Of a stretch of DNA of 59,093 nt, positions 1-11,149 are shown piece by piece. Within the stretch, counting starts at the first letter, position 1. The number at the start of each line of letters is the position of its first letter. Made by a program: the position numbers and the translations under genes. The DNA is from Lingula anatina. Its lineage: Eukaryota > Brachiopoda > Lingulata > Lingulida > Lingulidae. The notes below the pieces were generated by a model. The model saw only the letters and a program-made list of their open reading frames with translations. It searched no databases and was not told where the DNA came from. The stretch is taken from NCBI RefSeq assembly GCF_001039355.2, contig NW_019774914.1, positions 337,999 to 397,091 on the forward strand. The letters are read 5' to 3'.

Positions 1-19
1 GAGAGAGAGAGAGAGAGAG

Positions 20-64
<45 letters not shown>

Positions 65-147
65 AGAGAGAGAAGAGAGAGAGAGAGAGAGAGATGAAGA
101 GAGAGAGAGAGAGAGAGAGAGATGAAGAGAGAGAGAGAGAGAGAGTT
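1..147. repeat. (GA)n microsatellite
   Basis: Nearly pure GA dinucleotide tract with a few gatgaa interruptions, running from the window edge. No coding potential is seen. Confidence 0.95.
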
Positions 148-558
148 TACTTACTCGGTACGTTTATCTGAGTTGTATTCTTACCTTCAATTGAATCTAT
201 TGGCAGAGACCTGTACATAACGTTAATGATCAATGCGAGAGGTGCATAAACCCTTTTATTCATGCACCCATGCCTGTTTTTCCATCGATTAATTTTCATA
301 TACCTTTGACTACATGTTGAAACGTTAGGGCAAAAAACTAGCCTTCATATTCTATTGTCATGGGAGATACTATATAATTATATTCTTGACAATCTAAATA
401 ACATTATTGAATTGAGCAATTGTTTTCCTCCATGGAAACGAAATAAATACCCCCCCCCCCCCATGGTACATATTTGAAACCTGTTGGCCTTTAATAACCA
501 CTGCTGTTTTCTTTATTTATATATTCATCGGTGCAGATCAATTTAATTAAATTTTGAA

Positions 559-618
<60 letters not shown>

Positions 619-1095
619 TGTGTGTTTACAAGTAGGCGGTTAATTTTCGTGTGTTTATCTTGAATAATATGACGCAGGTGATGGGCAGAAGAGAGTTAGA
701 AAAACAACAAGACTTGAATAAGAGTAAGTAAAAAACGAATAGAATTTTAATTAATATGTGTTAAAACACATAACAACTTTTTGAGTAATTATTTTAATTA
801 CATATGAAAAACTTTACATTAAATCAAGCAGTGGATACGAGTAAGACTTTGATTACAGTCATTCAGATTCTGACACTCTTTTTATTAGCACACTAGTATC
901 GTTCACAAAATATGACACGCCGAAAACGGCAATTATGATCTTTTATATTCTGGCTAGAGGAGAAGCAATACCACTGCCAAGGGACTGATTTACAAAAAAA
1001 TTTAAAAATCTTGATTATTAATTGATATCATGAATCATATCAGCATGCAGAAATGACACAGGAGTATTGAACTCCGTACATGCACGTACATTGTG
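148..1095. other. 3' flank of ML gene copy A
   Basis: No gene seen. About 640-1095 is homologous to the sequence just downstream of copies B (about 5150-5618) and D (about 13010-13486), so it is the 3' untranslated or flanking part of the duplicated unit. A tttatt at 891-896 is AATAAA on the minus strand and may serve as polyadenylation signal. Short C and CT runs occur at about 451-462 and 562-614. Confidence 0.6.
562..614. repeat. (CT)n microsatellite
   Basis: Uninterrupted CT dinucleotide repeat in the 3' flank of ML copy A. Confidence 0.95.
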
Positions 1096-3302
1096 CTATG
1101 GTATAACCGACACGTTTGCCTCTCCACAAATAAACAGTTGGCCTTTCTCGTCCCATAATCGAGCACGAACGAAGTAATCGCCCTGAAAAAAGAGCATAAC
1201 GTTTAAGGCATTCTTATGTCGCCTCCCTCATCTTTATCACCCCATTACGGTTATTTCTAAATGCATTTACATCGTTTAAACGTTTTGAAATAAAATTTTG
1301 CTGGACATACTAAAAATTTGCTGCTTTTCATTCAAAATCGCTAGATATACCTCTTTTAACAGACGTACCTAGTTTGATATGAAACGTACCTAAGATCTAA
1401 TATTGTGTTGATAATGGGTACAATTGATAATTAAAACACAAATTCTACATGATAACCGAAAAACGTTCATTGCAAAGGAACAAAACCAAATAAATGCATT
1501 GTGTCTAGAAATTACATGCATAATGATAAATTGACAGACGGATAGGCTTAGATAGATAGATTGATAGATGACGTTTTCATTGTAACGTTACTGTGGCAAG
1601 TTAACTTACCGGTGAAACGCCATAGGAAGCCAAATTGGCAATCGCCCAAGCGGTTTCATCATACGTTTCTGGGAACAGAAAAGGTAAATGTAAGAAAACA
1701 GTCGACTCAGCATAACTTTGGCACATTTAAGCCATAATTTTTAATTGGTTCTCATTACCCAAAGATTCGAGTTCGGTAGAACATTTACTAATTTAGTTAA
1801 ATAAACTCAATCCATATGATTTTTTCAAGACAATTAAGATCACGCACAGGGAATGCACTGGTACAATGTATATCTACTCAAAACTTTCACAAAATTCTAA
1901 AAAAAAAAAAAAAAAAAAAACAATAATGCGCTTACTGCCTGCTTGCAAAGGACAAAATTTAGCAAGAAACGGTCCCAGAGTTTTACAGGTGAAATTGTCC
2001 TCGTAAGTAATTTGGGGATACTCCATAGGAGGTATATAAACGTCGAGGCTATAATGACCAGCTGATATGCCAACGTCTAAAACAGAGAAATGATAGGAAA
2101 TATAAAACTATGGCCTATTATTTTGAGTTCCACAGAAAGTTAATTGACTTAGAAGAACTTCTAAATCAGGAAGTTGTTGATGATTGGATTGACCAGGGAA
2201 TTATATCGGATATAATTCCCTGGATTGACAAAGACTTGTGTGTGTGTGTGGTGGGGGGGTGGGGGGGGGGGGGTGTCTGTCTGTCTGTCTGACTGTCTGT
2301 CTATCAATATATCTTCGGTATCTATTTACGTTTTCTGTGTGAATGTAAAAATAAAAACGTGCAAAATGTGTTATTAAGTTGCTATGTGACTCCATTCTCA
2401 TAGACGCACCATCGGTCTACATGGATCGACCCAACTCTGAAAGGACTTTCGCTTAGTGCAATCAGCTGAACTAAATGACACGCCTCCTTTTGTTTCCGAC
2501 GAACTCGTATAGTCAACAGCTTTTCTGTATTCTACATAACACCAGGAGGGGGCATGTTAATCTGTTAAACTGTGTGCATTCAGCTAGAGTCCCCGTGAAG
2601 TTGGGTCGATCTACGTAGTCCGAAGATGTCTTTGGGAATGAGGCCTGTGAGTGCGTCTGGCAAATGTCAGAATATTATGTTAACGCACTTTGCAATATAC
2701 TAAGAAAACACACACTCGTCCACTTCAAGCCTTTGTCGCATAATACCTTCTGTTGTTTTTTTTCTCGTTGATCACTTGTACCCTCCCTCATCATTCATTG
2801 CTCTCTCACACACACCCTCTCCCTCCTTCCCGTATTTCCATCCCCCATCACTCACCTGGGGTAATGGTCATGTGGAACGTTACGTTGTCGCCATCACGCA
2901 CTTTACTGGGAGAAAACCAAGCGTAGAATTTCTGCCCTGAACAAACAAAGATGAAAAACTTCAGCAATCTACTTATAGATAAGATTTCGCAATTTAAACG
3001 ATTATCTTATCTTGCGTCTAATCCTTTTCCTTTCCGTATAATTTAATGCACGTTTCATCAAGTTTTCATGTCAGGGATGGTCCACAATTCCTACCCCAAC
3101 CCTATATCATAGTAATTTTAGTTGAAATTGAAGAAGCTAAAATGTTTCATTCATCACCTCCACAACTTTTTACAATTCCTTTGTCGCCATTTTCAGTTTT
3201 GCTGGGCTCAAATCGCCGAGATTTTCCCGTGGCTGCAGCCACTAAGCACAACCCCACTACGGCAATCACAGGGCTCAACATGATCCGGCCTTGGGTGTTC
3301 AT
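1096..3302 (-). CDS. Secreted ML-domain lipid-binding protein, copy A
   Basis: Five exons on the minus strand: 3302-3158, 2936-2856, 2076-1936, 1668-1610, 1182-1096; all introns GT..AG, phases 1,1,1,0; 170 residues. Start ATG at 3302 follows an AG acceptor (tgacag), so a 5' untranslated exon may lie upstream. Residues 1-26 form a signal peptide (hydrophobic core VIAVVGLCLVAAA). Four cysteines remain in the mature part: SCGG near 47, NFTC, KFCPLQAG and LFICGE. This is the pattern expected of the MD-2-related lipid-recognition (ML) fold, where the first and last cysteine pair and a CPL motif lies in the middle. NVTF and NFTC are N-glycosylation sequons. The C-terminal GDYFVRARLWDEKGQLFIC resembles the last strands of NPC2/PITP-like and GM2A proteins. 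Family known: binds lipid in an immunoglobulin-like pocket, secreted or lysosomal. Which lipid, and whether it is closer to NPC2, MD-2 or GM2A, cannot be read here. Confidence 0.82.
2403..2630. repeat. Inverted-repeat MITE in ML intron 2 (copy A)
   Basis: Imperfect terminal inverted repeats: catcggtctacatggatcga at the left, and its near complement gttgggtcgatctacgtagt at the right, around a core beginning cacgcctcc. The same element is present in intron 2 of all four ML copies, so it predates the array. Confidence 0.6.
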
Positions 3303-4302
3303 AGCCTGTCAACAGAATAACACATGTTCCTATCTTATTTCTTTATTTATAATGATCATTTTTTGTAATTTATGATTCAGAACTTATTCGTGTCAAACAA
3401 ACAGTTTGTTATCGCCACTACTTCCCTCTTGATTATTTTATATATATGTACATGCAACTGAATGAAAGTTTATATTTCTAGATAGACATGTAGTTGGTAA
3501 AAATCATTTTATTTGGTTGCTTTATAATTCATATATCAGATTTTTTCTCTTTTTGTCACGAGGTCAGGGAGTGATAGGCGATCTTCCCTGAAAATCTGCT
3601 TTATTTCAAAAGTGGGGTACTGCATTTGCATGTTGATGAAACTTGGCCCAAAAGAGCAACCCAGGCAGTACTACTAAATGAAGGTTCGGAAAAAGACGTC
3701 CTTTTAGCAGCACGATAGTACCGCTGCTTCTGCCTCGCCAATTTTATAATAATACTCACCTTTTTTTAGACGTGTCTTTCCGTATTTTTACTGTAAAACT
3801 ATGATCTTGAATCCTTTCTAAGTCTCTCAAAGCTTCAGGTTATCTGCCAAGCAAGCACAAACGCAAGTAAAACCGATGAATAATCCTTCTAACTTATGAC
3901 TTCCTCTTTCTATGAACACATGTCATGTGGATTTTTATCATGTTTCATGATATACTCCGTACATAAGAAAAGAAAAGTCTTCCTGAATGTCTCAAGTCGT
4001 CTGGCGGCGAAGTCCAAAATGTTTCCGAAATTGTGCTAAAGTTGATTAAAGCATGAAACTTTCCATAATGAAAAATCATAGGATGTTTGTCAATTTTGGA
4101 TAGGGAGGCAACAACAAAATTAACTGGCACCCAGTTGAGCAGCTTTTGTTAAATTATGATGACTCAGTGTTTTTATTCGCACAAAAATCTCACCGAAGCA
4201 AGAACTTACACTTGATTAATTATACATATACTGATTTTGCTACTCTTCTTTACTGTCTGCTACCAGAATACGTTTTGGCGGCCATTTTGATATTTCAAAC
4301 GT

Positions 4303-4378
4303 GTATAATCAGCAAGTGAGCTAAAAAGCAAAGCAAAGACATTAAAAGATTTAAAAAATGACATAGTTTTGTGAAATA
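4303..4378 (+). pseudogene. Relic of TRAF7-like coiled-coil exon
   Basis: Resembles exon 5 of the TRAF7-like gene (19982-20103): gagctaa, aagacatta and the following A-rich stretch align in order and orientation, but substitutions break the frame. The better preserved counterpart is at about 12175-12235. It is followed within about 10 bases by a repeat that in the intact gene lies some 600 bases further on, so an internal deletion is implied. Confidence 0.55.
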
Positions 4379-4384
4379 GTATTT

Positions 4385-4755
4385 GGTAACAGTTCTATCA
4401 ATCTGCATAAAAGTTTGTTGATATTGGGCCGCTGAGCCAGTTTTAATGCATTTTTATTATGCTTTGCTACACTGAAGCATGTGAATATAATTGGTTGTAA
4501 TTCCATGACTGAAGCAAATCGACCCTTTATAGATACAAAAAGTGATTTTGTTAGGTGAGACAGCCAATTGAGTGCACCCTTATTTCTGTATTGGTGTGTT
4601 TACGATGAATCTGTTGTACTACCTAGTGTGCACCACATTCACGGGGGCTCTTGTTGAATGCAATCAGGTTAACAGGCTTACACGCCTCCTCTTGTTTCCA
4701 ACGTAGGCCTACTCGTATGGTCACCGGATTTTCTGTATTGTAGTAAACAGGAGGA
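4385..4755 (+). repeat. Dispersed repeat shared with TRAF7-like introns
   Basis: Begins ttggtaacagttctatcaat and runs through gagccagtttt, tgttaggtgagacagcca and the cacgcctcct core. The same order is found at about 12245-12615, 20706-21050 and 30446-30790. Part of its right half is also related to the MITE core in ML intron 2. No coding capacity is seen. Confidence 0.65.
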
Positions 4756-4798
4756 TGTCTGTTATTTTCGATAAAATATTAGGTGTACGTTTGTTTTC

Positions 4799-4858
4799 CT
4801 ATGGTATGATCGACACGTTCACCTCTCCACAAATAAGTAGTGGGCCTTTCTTGTTTCA
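4799..4858 (-). pseudogene. Relic of ML-gene last exon
   Basis: The minus strand still reads KKGPLLICGEVNVSIIP followed by a stop, clearly the end of the ML protein (compare EKGQLFICGEANVSVIP in copy A). The first third of the exon and its acceptor are gone and no other ML exon lies in frame nearby. A remnant of a further, lost copy in the array. Confidence 0.7.
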
Positions 4859-5618
4859 TTGTGAAATTAACCTATCGAATTAAAATATATGTGACTTTGA
4901 CCTTTTTCATATTTTCCTGATACTGAAACAGTCTCTACACACGTTGACTCATAAAGAAATTTAACTTACATTCAGTCACTCCCTATTCATTTACCAGTAC
5001 TTATTTGACTTACCTGCAATTAGTGAAAGTTCAAGCCATAAACCTTACAACAGTACTGAATAACAGCAGATCTACAAAGAAATGACATTCATTAAACCTA
5101 AAAAAAGTAACCCGTTTTCGAAAATATATGTATGGCTTGCAAGGTTACACAAGTAGGCTGTTAATATTTGTATGTTTATCATAAATTATATGATGCAGTT
5201 CATGGGCAGAAGAAAGTAAGAAAAAGAATAACACTTGAATAAGGGTGAGAAGAATGCGGTCGGAATTAACACATACAACTTTTTGAGTGATATTTTTATT
5301 ACATATATAACAAACTTAACATCATTTCAAGCAGTGGATATGAGTAAGATTTCAAACACAGACATTCAGATTCTGACAGTCAGTGTCTCTTTTTATCAAC
5401 ACACTAGTATCGTTCACAAAATATAAATATGACACGGCAAAGAAGGGCATCTCATGATCTTTTATAATTATATTCTGGCTAGAGGAGAAGCAAAATCGCT
5501 ACCAGTGGACTGATACACGGGGTGATTTTAAATAAGTTTTAATTCATTGATAGCGTGAATTATCTCAGCATGCAGAAAGTACTCAGGAATAATGAAATAT
5601 GTACACATGTACATTGTG

Positions 5619-8066
5619 CTATGGTATGATCGACACATTCGCCTCTGCACAAATAAATAGTTGGCCTTTCTCGTTCCAGAATCGAGCACGAACAAAGTAA
5701 TCGCCCTGAAAAAAAGAGCATAACGTTAAAGGCAATCCTATTGTGACAAAGTTGCCGTCTTAATCTTTTGCTGTTACTCTAGGTAGTAAATACAACTCTT
5801 TTATACTCTTCCAGATTTTTATTATATACTTTCCAGTTGGTACCCGGATCACTTAATTTCCATTTTTATCTTTACCTCATTCAATCTCTTGCGGCCTTCT
5901 TTCGATGAACTTTTAAGAATCATAAGAGCATGTCAATCAACTCAGTTACTCTACAAAACACTTCCCGCTCCTTATTAACTCTTGGCTGTCAATTACTAAC
6001 ATTACACTGTGCCGCCTCCCTCATTTTTATCACCCCATTATGGTTATTTCTAAATGCATTTGGTGAAACATGTTTTGAAATAAAACTTTCCTGGACAAAC
6101 TAAAAATTTGCTGCTTTTCATTCATAACACATGTACCTGGTACCTGACGCGTGTACTTGTGATCTAGCACTGTGTTGACAAGGGGCACAATTGATAATCA
6201 AAACCCAAATTCTACATGATTACCGAAAAATGTTCATTGCAAAAGGAACAAAACCAAACAAATGCATTAATTGTGTCTAGAAATTACATGCATAATGATA
6301 AAGTGACAGACGGATAGGCTTAGATAGACAGATAGATGACATTTTCATATTGACGTTCAACTTACCGTTGAAATGCCATAGGAAGCCAAATTGGCAATCA
6401 CCCAAGAGGTTTTATCATACGTTCCTGGAAATAGAAATGGTAAATGTAAGAAAACAGTCGACTCCACATAACCCTGATACTTTCAAGCCAGATAATTGGT
6501 TCTTATTACCCGAGGATTCGAGTTCGGTAGAGCAACCACTAATTGAGCCAAATAAAACTCAATCCATAGGATTTGTTCAAGACGATTAAGATCACTTACT
6601 CAGACCAACGCACGGGAAATGTACTAGTATATCTCCTCTGAAAATCCATATCAAATCACCGTAAAGATATTTGAGAGATAAATAAGTTATCATAACGTTG
6701 CGTCTATGAAGATTGACTAAAACGTTGTAACATCCTATCAAACTTTATTACGTGACGCATCATTATGATAATTTATTTATTAGTTTATCTACGCAAAACG
6801 TCAGCAAACTTAAAAAAAAACACAATGCACCATGACTTACTGCCTGCCTGCAAAGGACAAAATTTAGCAAGAGACGGTTTGAGAGAATGGCAGTTGGCCC
6901 TGTCCTCGTAACCAATCAGAGGATACTTTGATTTTGTTTCTGGTAAATAAATGTCGAGGCTATAACGACCAGCTGATAAGCCAATATCTGAAACAGAGAA
7001 ATAATAGGAAATATACAATTACGGCCTATTATTTTGAGTTGCACAGAAAGTTCAAGTTGGTTGACTTTTTCTAAATCAGAACGTTGTTGATGATTGGATT
7101 AAACTTAACAAAGACGCGCGCGTCTGTCTGTCTACGTTTTCTGTGTGAATGCAAAATAAGAATGTGTAAAATATCTTATAAAGTTGCTATATGACCCCAT
7201 GTCCATAGACACACCATCAGTCTACGTGGATCTACCCAACTCTGCGGGAACTGAGTGGCACGCCTCCTATTGTTTCCTGCGTATTCGTATAATCACCAGC
7301 GTTTTCTGTATTCTACAGAACGCCAGGAGGATCCGTGTAAATCTGTCCAACTGTTTGCATTCAGCGAGAGTCCTCGCGGAGTTGGGCCGATCCACGTAAA
7401 CCGATGGTGTCGATGGGAATTGGGCCTATGTGTGCGTCCGGAACATTACATTCACATTACATTCACGAACATTACATTACATTCACGCACTTTGCGTTAC
7501 ACTAAGGCAACACGCACTCGCTTACTTTTAGCCTTTGTCACATAATACCTCCTCTCTCACACCCCCAACCTCCCTCTCTCCCTCCCTCCCTCCCGCATTT
7601 CAATTCCTCGCCACTCACCTGGCGTGATAGTCATGTGGAACGTTACGTTGTCACCATCACGCACTCTAGTGGGAGAAAACCATGCAGAAAATTTCTGGCC
7701 TGAAAAAAAAAAAAGAAAAATAAAAACTTCCGCAATCTACCTACAAATAAGGATTCGCTAGTAAAACGATTATCTAACCTTTCTTCCTGGTGCCGTAAAA
7801 TTTAATGCGCATTTCGTCAATTTTCAGGTCACGAGTGGTCCACAGTTTCTAACCCCAACCCCAATAAGATTGTATATAATAATGATTTTAGTAGAAATTG
7901 AAGAAGCTAAAATGTTTCATTCATTACCTCCACAACTTGATACAACTCCCCTGTTGCCAGTTTCAGTTTTGCTGGGCTCAAATCGCCGGGATTCTCCCGC
8001 GGCTGCAGCCACTAAGCACAACCCCACTACAGCAAAGCTCAACATGATCCGCCCTTTGGTGTTCAT
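5619..8066 (-). CDS. Secreted ML-domain lipid-binding protein, copy B
   Basis: Five minus-strand exons: 8066-7928, 7699-7619, 6987-6841, 6424-6366, 5705-5619; same phases as copy A; 170 residues. Signal peptide core FAVVGLCLVAAAAG. Cysteines SSCGG, ANCHS, KFCPLQAG and LFICAE match copy A. The protein differs from A mainly in exon 3, where PETKSKYPLIGYEDRANCHS replaces PPMEYPQITYEDNFTCKT, two residues longer, and the second glycosylation sequon is lost. The exon 1 acceptor-like tgacag before the ATG is kept. B and D form one subtype, A and C the other, so an A-B pair existed before the block repeated. All splice borders and the frame are intact, which suggests a functional gene. Ligand unknown. 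Confidence 0.82.
7208..7411. repeat. Inverted-repeat MITE in ML intron 2 (copy B)
   Basis: Ends gacacaccatcagtctacgt on the left and the near complement acgtaaaccgatggtgtc on the right; core cacgcctcctattgtttcc. Homologous to the elements in introns 2 of copies A, C and D. Confidence 0.65.
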
Positions 8067-8207
8067 TGCCTGTCAACAGAATAATACACACGTTCCTATT
8101 TTATTTATTTTTCTACAATTTATTATATACTCCAAACTTATTCATGTCACATAAATACCAGCACTGCCATGGCCATGTGTTAACCCCCCCTTTATTTGTC
8201 CGCTATC

Positions 8208-8295
<88 letters not shown>

Positions 8296-8635
8296 TTATT
8301 TATTTATATATATATGCTGATGAAGGCATTGTCACACCTAGCGTATAGTACTCACGTATGATAAAAAAAAACTGTACGTAGACAATTGCAACAGATTCGT
8401 TAGACTTACATCGTATACGCAGGCAAACGTTTGTGTGCCATCGCATACTCGGATGGGATGTTTTGAACATGTTCAAAAACTATTTCGTACGCTCCTTGTA
8501 TCTTCGATCGTTTATTGAATACATTAGAAACAGGGTGACTTCATAAGTTCAAATTGTGTGTGTACATGTGTAACAGAGGTCACACGTTTTTATGTTAGGT
8601 TTGACAGAACCTTGAGCGACGGGACAGCAGATACA
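8067..8635. other. 5' flank of ML copy B with CT/TA microsatellites
   Basis: No gene seen. A (CT)n tract at about 8213-8252 runs directly into a (TA)n tract at about 8253-8300. The whole stretch is repeated upstream of copy D (15932-16475). It should contain the copy B promoter, but no clear element could be assigned. It ends at a single N (8636). Confidence 0.6.
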
Positions 8636-8636
8636 N

Positions 8637-8703
8637 TGTAAGGCGCATTGAGATTTTTAATGGAATGCGCCATAGAAAAATAAATTATTATTATTATTAT
8701 TAT
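8637..8703 (+). mobile_element. SINE-like 3' tail fragment
   Basis: Starts at the single N and ends in aaataaattattattattat, a short retroposon tail with (TTA)n. After it the sequence re-enters ML intron 4 at the point matching about 13590 in copy D, so the expected exon 5 of copy C is absent. Confidence 0.45.
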
Positions 8704-9378
8704 TAACGTTAAAGACATTCTTATTGTGACGAAGATGTTGTCTTTATCTTTTGTTGATGCGCGAGGTAGTAAATATACTCTTCCAGATTATTTATTAAAT
8801 ACTTCCCAGTTGGTACCCGGGCCGCTTAATTTCCATTTCTATCTTTACCTCCTCTATGGACCTTCTCTCGTTTACATTACACGCAGTTTTGTAAGTATCA
8901 TAAGAGCATGTAAATCAACTCAGTAACTCTACAAAACACTTTCCGCTCCTTATTCACTCATGGCTGTCGATTACTAACATGACACTGTGCCGCCTCCCTC
9001 ATTTTTATCACCTCATTACGGTTATTTCTAAATGCATTTATATCGTTTAAACGTTTTGATATAAAACTTTGCTGGACATACTAAAAATTTGCTGCTTTTC
9101 ATTCAAAACCGCTAGATGTACCTATTTTAACAGATGTTCCTATTTTGATATGAAACGTACCTACGTTCTAACATTGTGCTGGTAATGGGTACAATTAAAA
9201 CACAAACTTTACATGATTACCGAAGAACGTTCATTGCAAAAGCAACAAAACCAAATAAATGCATTGTGTCTAGAAATTACATGCATAATCATAAATTGAC
9301 AGACGGATAGGCTTAAATAGATAGATAGATTGATAGATGTTGTTTTCATTGTAACGTTACTGTGGCAAGTTAACTTAC

Positions 9379-10001
9379 CGGTGAAACGCCATAGGAAGCC
9401 AAATTGGCAATCACCCAAGCGGTTTCATCATACGTTTCTGGGAACAGAAAAGGTAAATGTAAGAAAACAGTCGACTCAATATAACTTTGGCACATTTAAG
9501 CCATAACTTTTAATTGGTTCTCATACCCAAAGATTCGAGTTCGGTAGAACATATACTAATTTAGTTAAATTAACTCAATCCATATGATTTTTAAAGACAA
9601 TTAAGATCACGCACAGGGAATGTACTGGTACAATGTATATCTACTCAAAACGTTCACAAAATTCTTTAAAAAAAAAAAAAACAAAAACAAAAACAAACAA
9701 ACAAAAAAAAAAAAAAAAAAAAAAAAAAATAATGCGCGATGACTTACTGCCTGCTTGCAAAGGACAAAATTTAGCAAAAAACGGTCCCAGAGTTTTACAG
9801 GTGAAATTGTCCTCGTAAGTAATTTGGGGATACTCCATAGGTGGTATATAAACGTCGAGGCTATAATGACCAGCTGATATGCCAACGTCTAAAACAGAGA
9901 AATGATAGGAAATATAAAACTATGGCCTATTATTTTGAGTTCCACAGAAAGTTAATTGACTTCTTCTAAATCAGGAAGTTGTTGATGATTGGATTGACAA
10001 A

Positions 10002-10038
<37 letters not shown>

Positions 10039-11149
10039 AAATATATCTATTTACGTTTTCTGTGTGAATGTAATATGAAAAACGTGCAAAATGTGTTATA
10101 AAGTTGCTATATGACCCCATGTCCATAGACACACCATCGGTCTACGTGGATCGACCTAACTCTGCAAGGACTTTCGCTTAGTGAATTAGCTGAACTAAAG
10201 AACACGCCTCATTTTTATTCAAGCATATATTCATTTTATTTTCATTATAATTTTCTTAACACTCTATGTTCAACTTCAACACACTTGGTTGCAATCTTAA
10301 TAAATTATTATTATTAGCCTCCTCTTGTTTCCGACGTAATCGTATAGTCAACAGTTTTTGGGTATTCTACATAACACCAGCAGGGGGCATGTCAATCTGT
10401 TAAACTGTGTGCATTCAGCTAGAGTCCCCGTGAAGTTGGGTCGATTCACGTAGCCCGATGGTGTTCTTGGGAATGGGGCCTGTGAGTGCGTCTGGCAAAT
10501 ATCAGAACATTATGTTAACGCACTTTGCAATATACTAAGAAAACACACACTCGCTCACTTCAAGCCTTTGTCACAAAATACCTTCTGTTGTTTTTTTTTC
10601 TCGTTGATCACTTGTACCCACCCTCGTCATTCATTGCTCTCTCTCACACCCCCTCTCCCTTCTTCCCGTATTTCCATCCCCCACCACTCACCTGGGGTAA
10701 TGGTAATGTGGAACGTTACGTTATCGCCATCACGCACTTTACTGGGAGAAAACCAAGCGTAGAATTTCTGCCCTGAACAAACAAAGATGAAAAACTTCAG
10801 CAATCTACTTATAGATAAGAATTCGCAATTTAAACGATTATCTTATCTTGCGTCTAATCCTTTTCTTTTCCGTATAATTTAATGCACGTTTCATCAAGTT
10901 TTCATGTCAGGGATGGTCCACAATTCCTACCCCAACCCTAAAAAGACTCTATATCATAGTAATTTTAGTTGAAATTGAAGAAGCTAAAATGTTTCATTCA
11001 TCACCTCCACAACTTTTTACAATTCCTTTGTCGCCAGTTTCAGTTTTGCTGGGCTCAAATCGCTGAGATTTTCCCGTGGCTGCAGCCACTAAGCACAACC
11101 CCACTATGGCAATCACAGAGCTCAACATGATCCGGCCTTGGGTATTCAT
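9379..11149 (-). CDS. ML-domain protein, copy C, last exon missing
   Basis: Exons 1-4 are intact on the minus strand: 11149-11005, 10772-10692, 9888-9748, 9437-9379, with the same phases and near-identical sequence to copy A (signal peptide, SCGG, NFTC, FCPLQAG). Exon 5, which carries the last cysteine (LFIC) and the final strands, is not found between 8637 and 9378; a single N and a SINE-like tail lie there instead. Reading on into intron 4 gives a stop after two codons. The protein as assembled would lack the cysteine that closes the ML domain and would probably not fold. Either a truncated pseudogene or, equally likely, an assembly break. Confidence 0.7.
9666..9729. repeat. A-rich tract in ML intron 3
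   Basis: Runs of A broken by a few C, at the same place as a shorter poly-A tract in copy A (about 1900-1920). Polypurine here is polypyrimidine on the coding strand, just downstream of exon 3. Confidence 0.9.
10129..10465. repeat. Inverted-repeat MITE in ML intron 2 (copy C)
   Basis: Same element as in copies A, B and D (left end acaccatcggtctacgtgga, right end near tcgattcacgtagcccgatg), enlarged by a nested insertion at 10211-10316. Confidence 0.6.
10211..10316 (+). mobile_element. 106-bp retroposon nested in the MITE
   Basis: Absent from the matching place in copy A. It is flanked by the direct repeat gcctc (10206-10210 and 10317-10321) and ends in aataaattattattatta, so it looks like a short SINE-type insertion with target-site duplication. 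Confidence 0.65.

Larger units (their letters stand above)
3303..5618. other. Spacer between ML copies A and B, with gene relics
   Basis: No intact gene. The left part (3303-4300) matches 11150-12165 but shows no recognisable coding exon. The right part holds a TRAF7-like exon relic (about 4303-4378), a repeat shared with the TRAF7 introns (about 4385-4755), a relic of ML exon 5 (4799-4858) and the 3' flank of copy B. A minus-strand AATAAA candidate is at 5295-5300. Confidence 0.6.

Noticed and set aside
1-620. Regular short repeats as a possible CRISPR array
   Set aside because: Pure dinucleotide microsatellites without spacers in an animal genome.
3046-3375. Plus-strand open frame of 109 codons, with relatives at 7870 and 15735
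   Set aside because: Antisense shadow of ML exon 1; the conserved frame reflects the minus-strand coding exon.
8726-8926. 66-codon frame repeated nearly identically at 13615
   Set aside because: Lies inside ML intron 4, is disrupted in copy B (about 5745-5960) and absent in copy A, so the conservation is that of a recent duplication, not of a protein.
9607-9885. Frames with poly-Lys or poly-Phe
   Set aside because: Translate an A-rich intron tract plus the flanking ML exon 3 in part.
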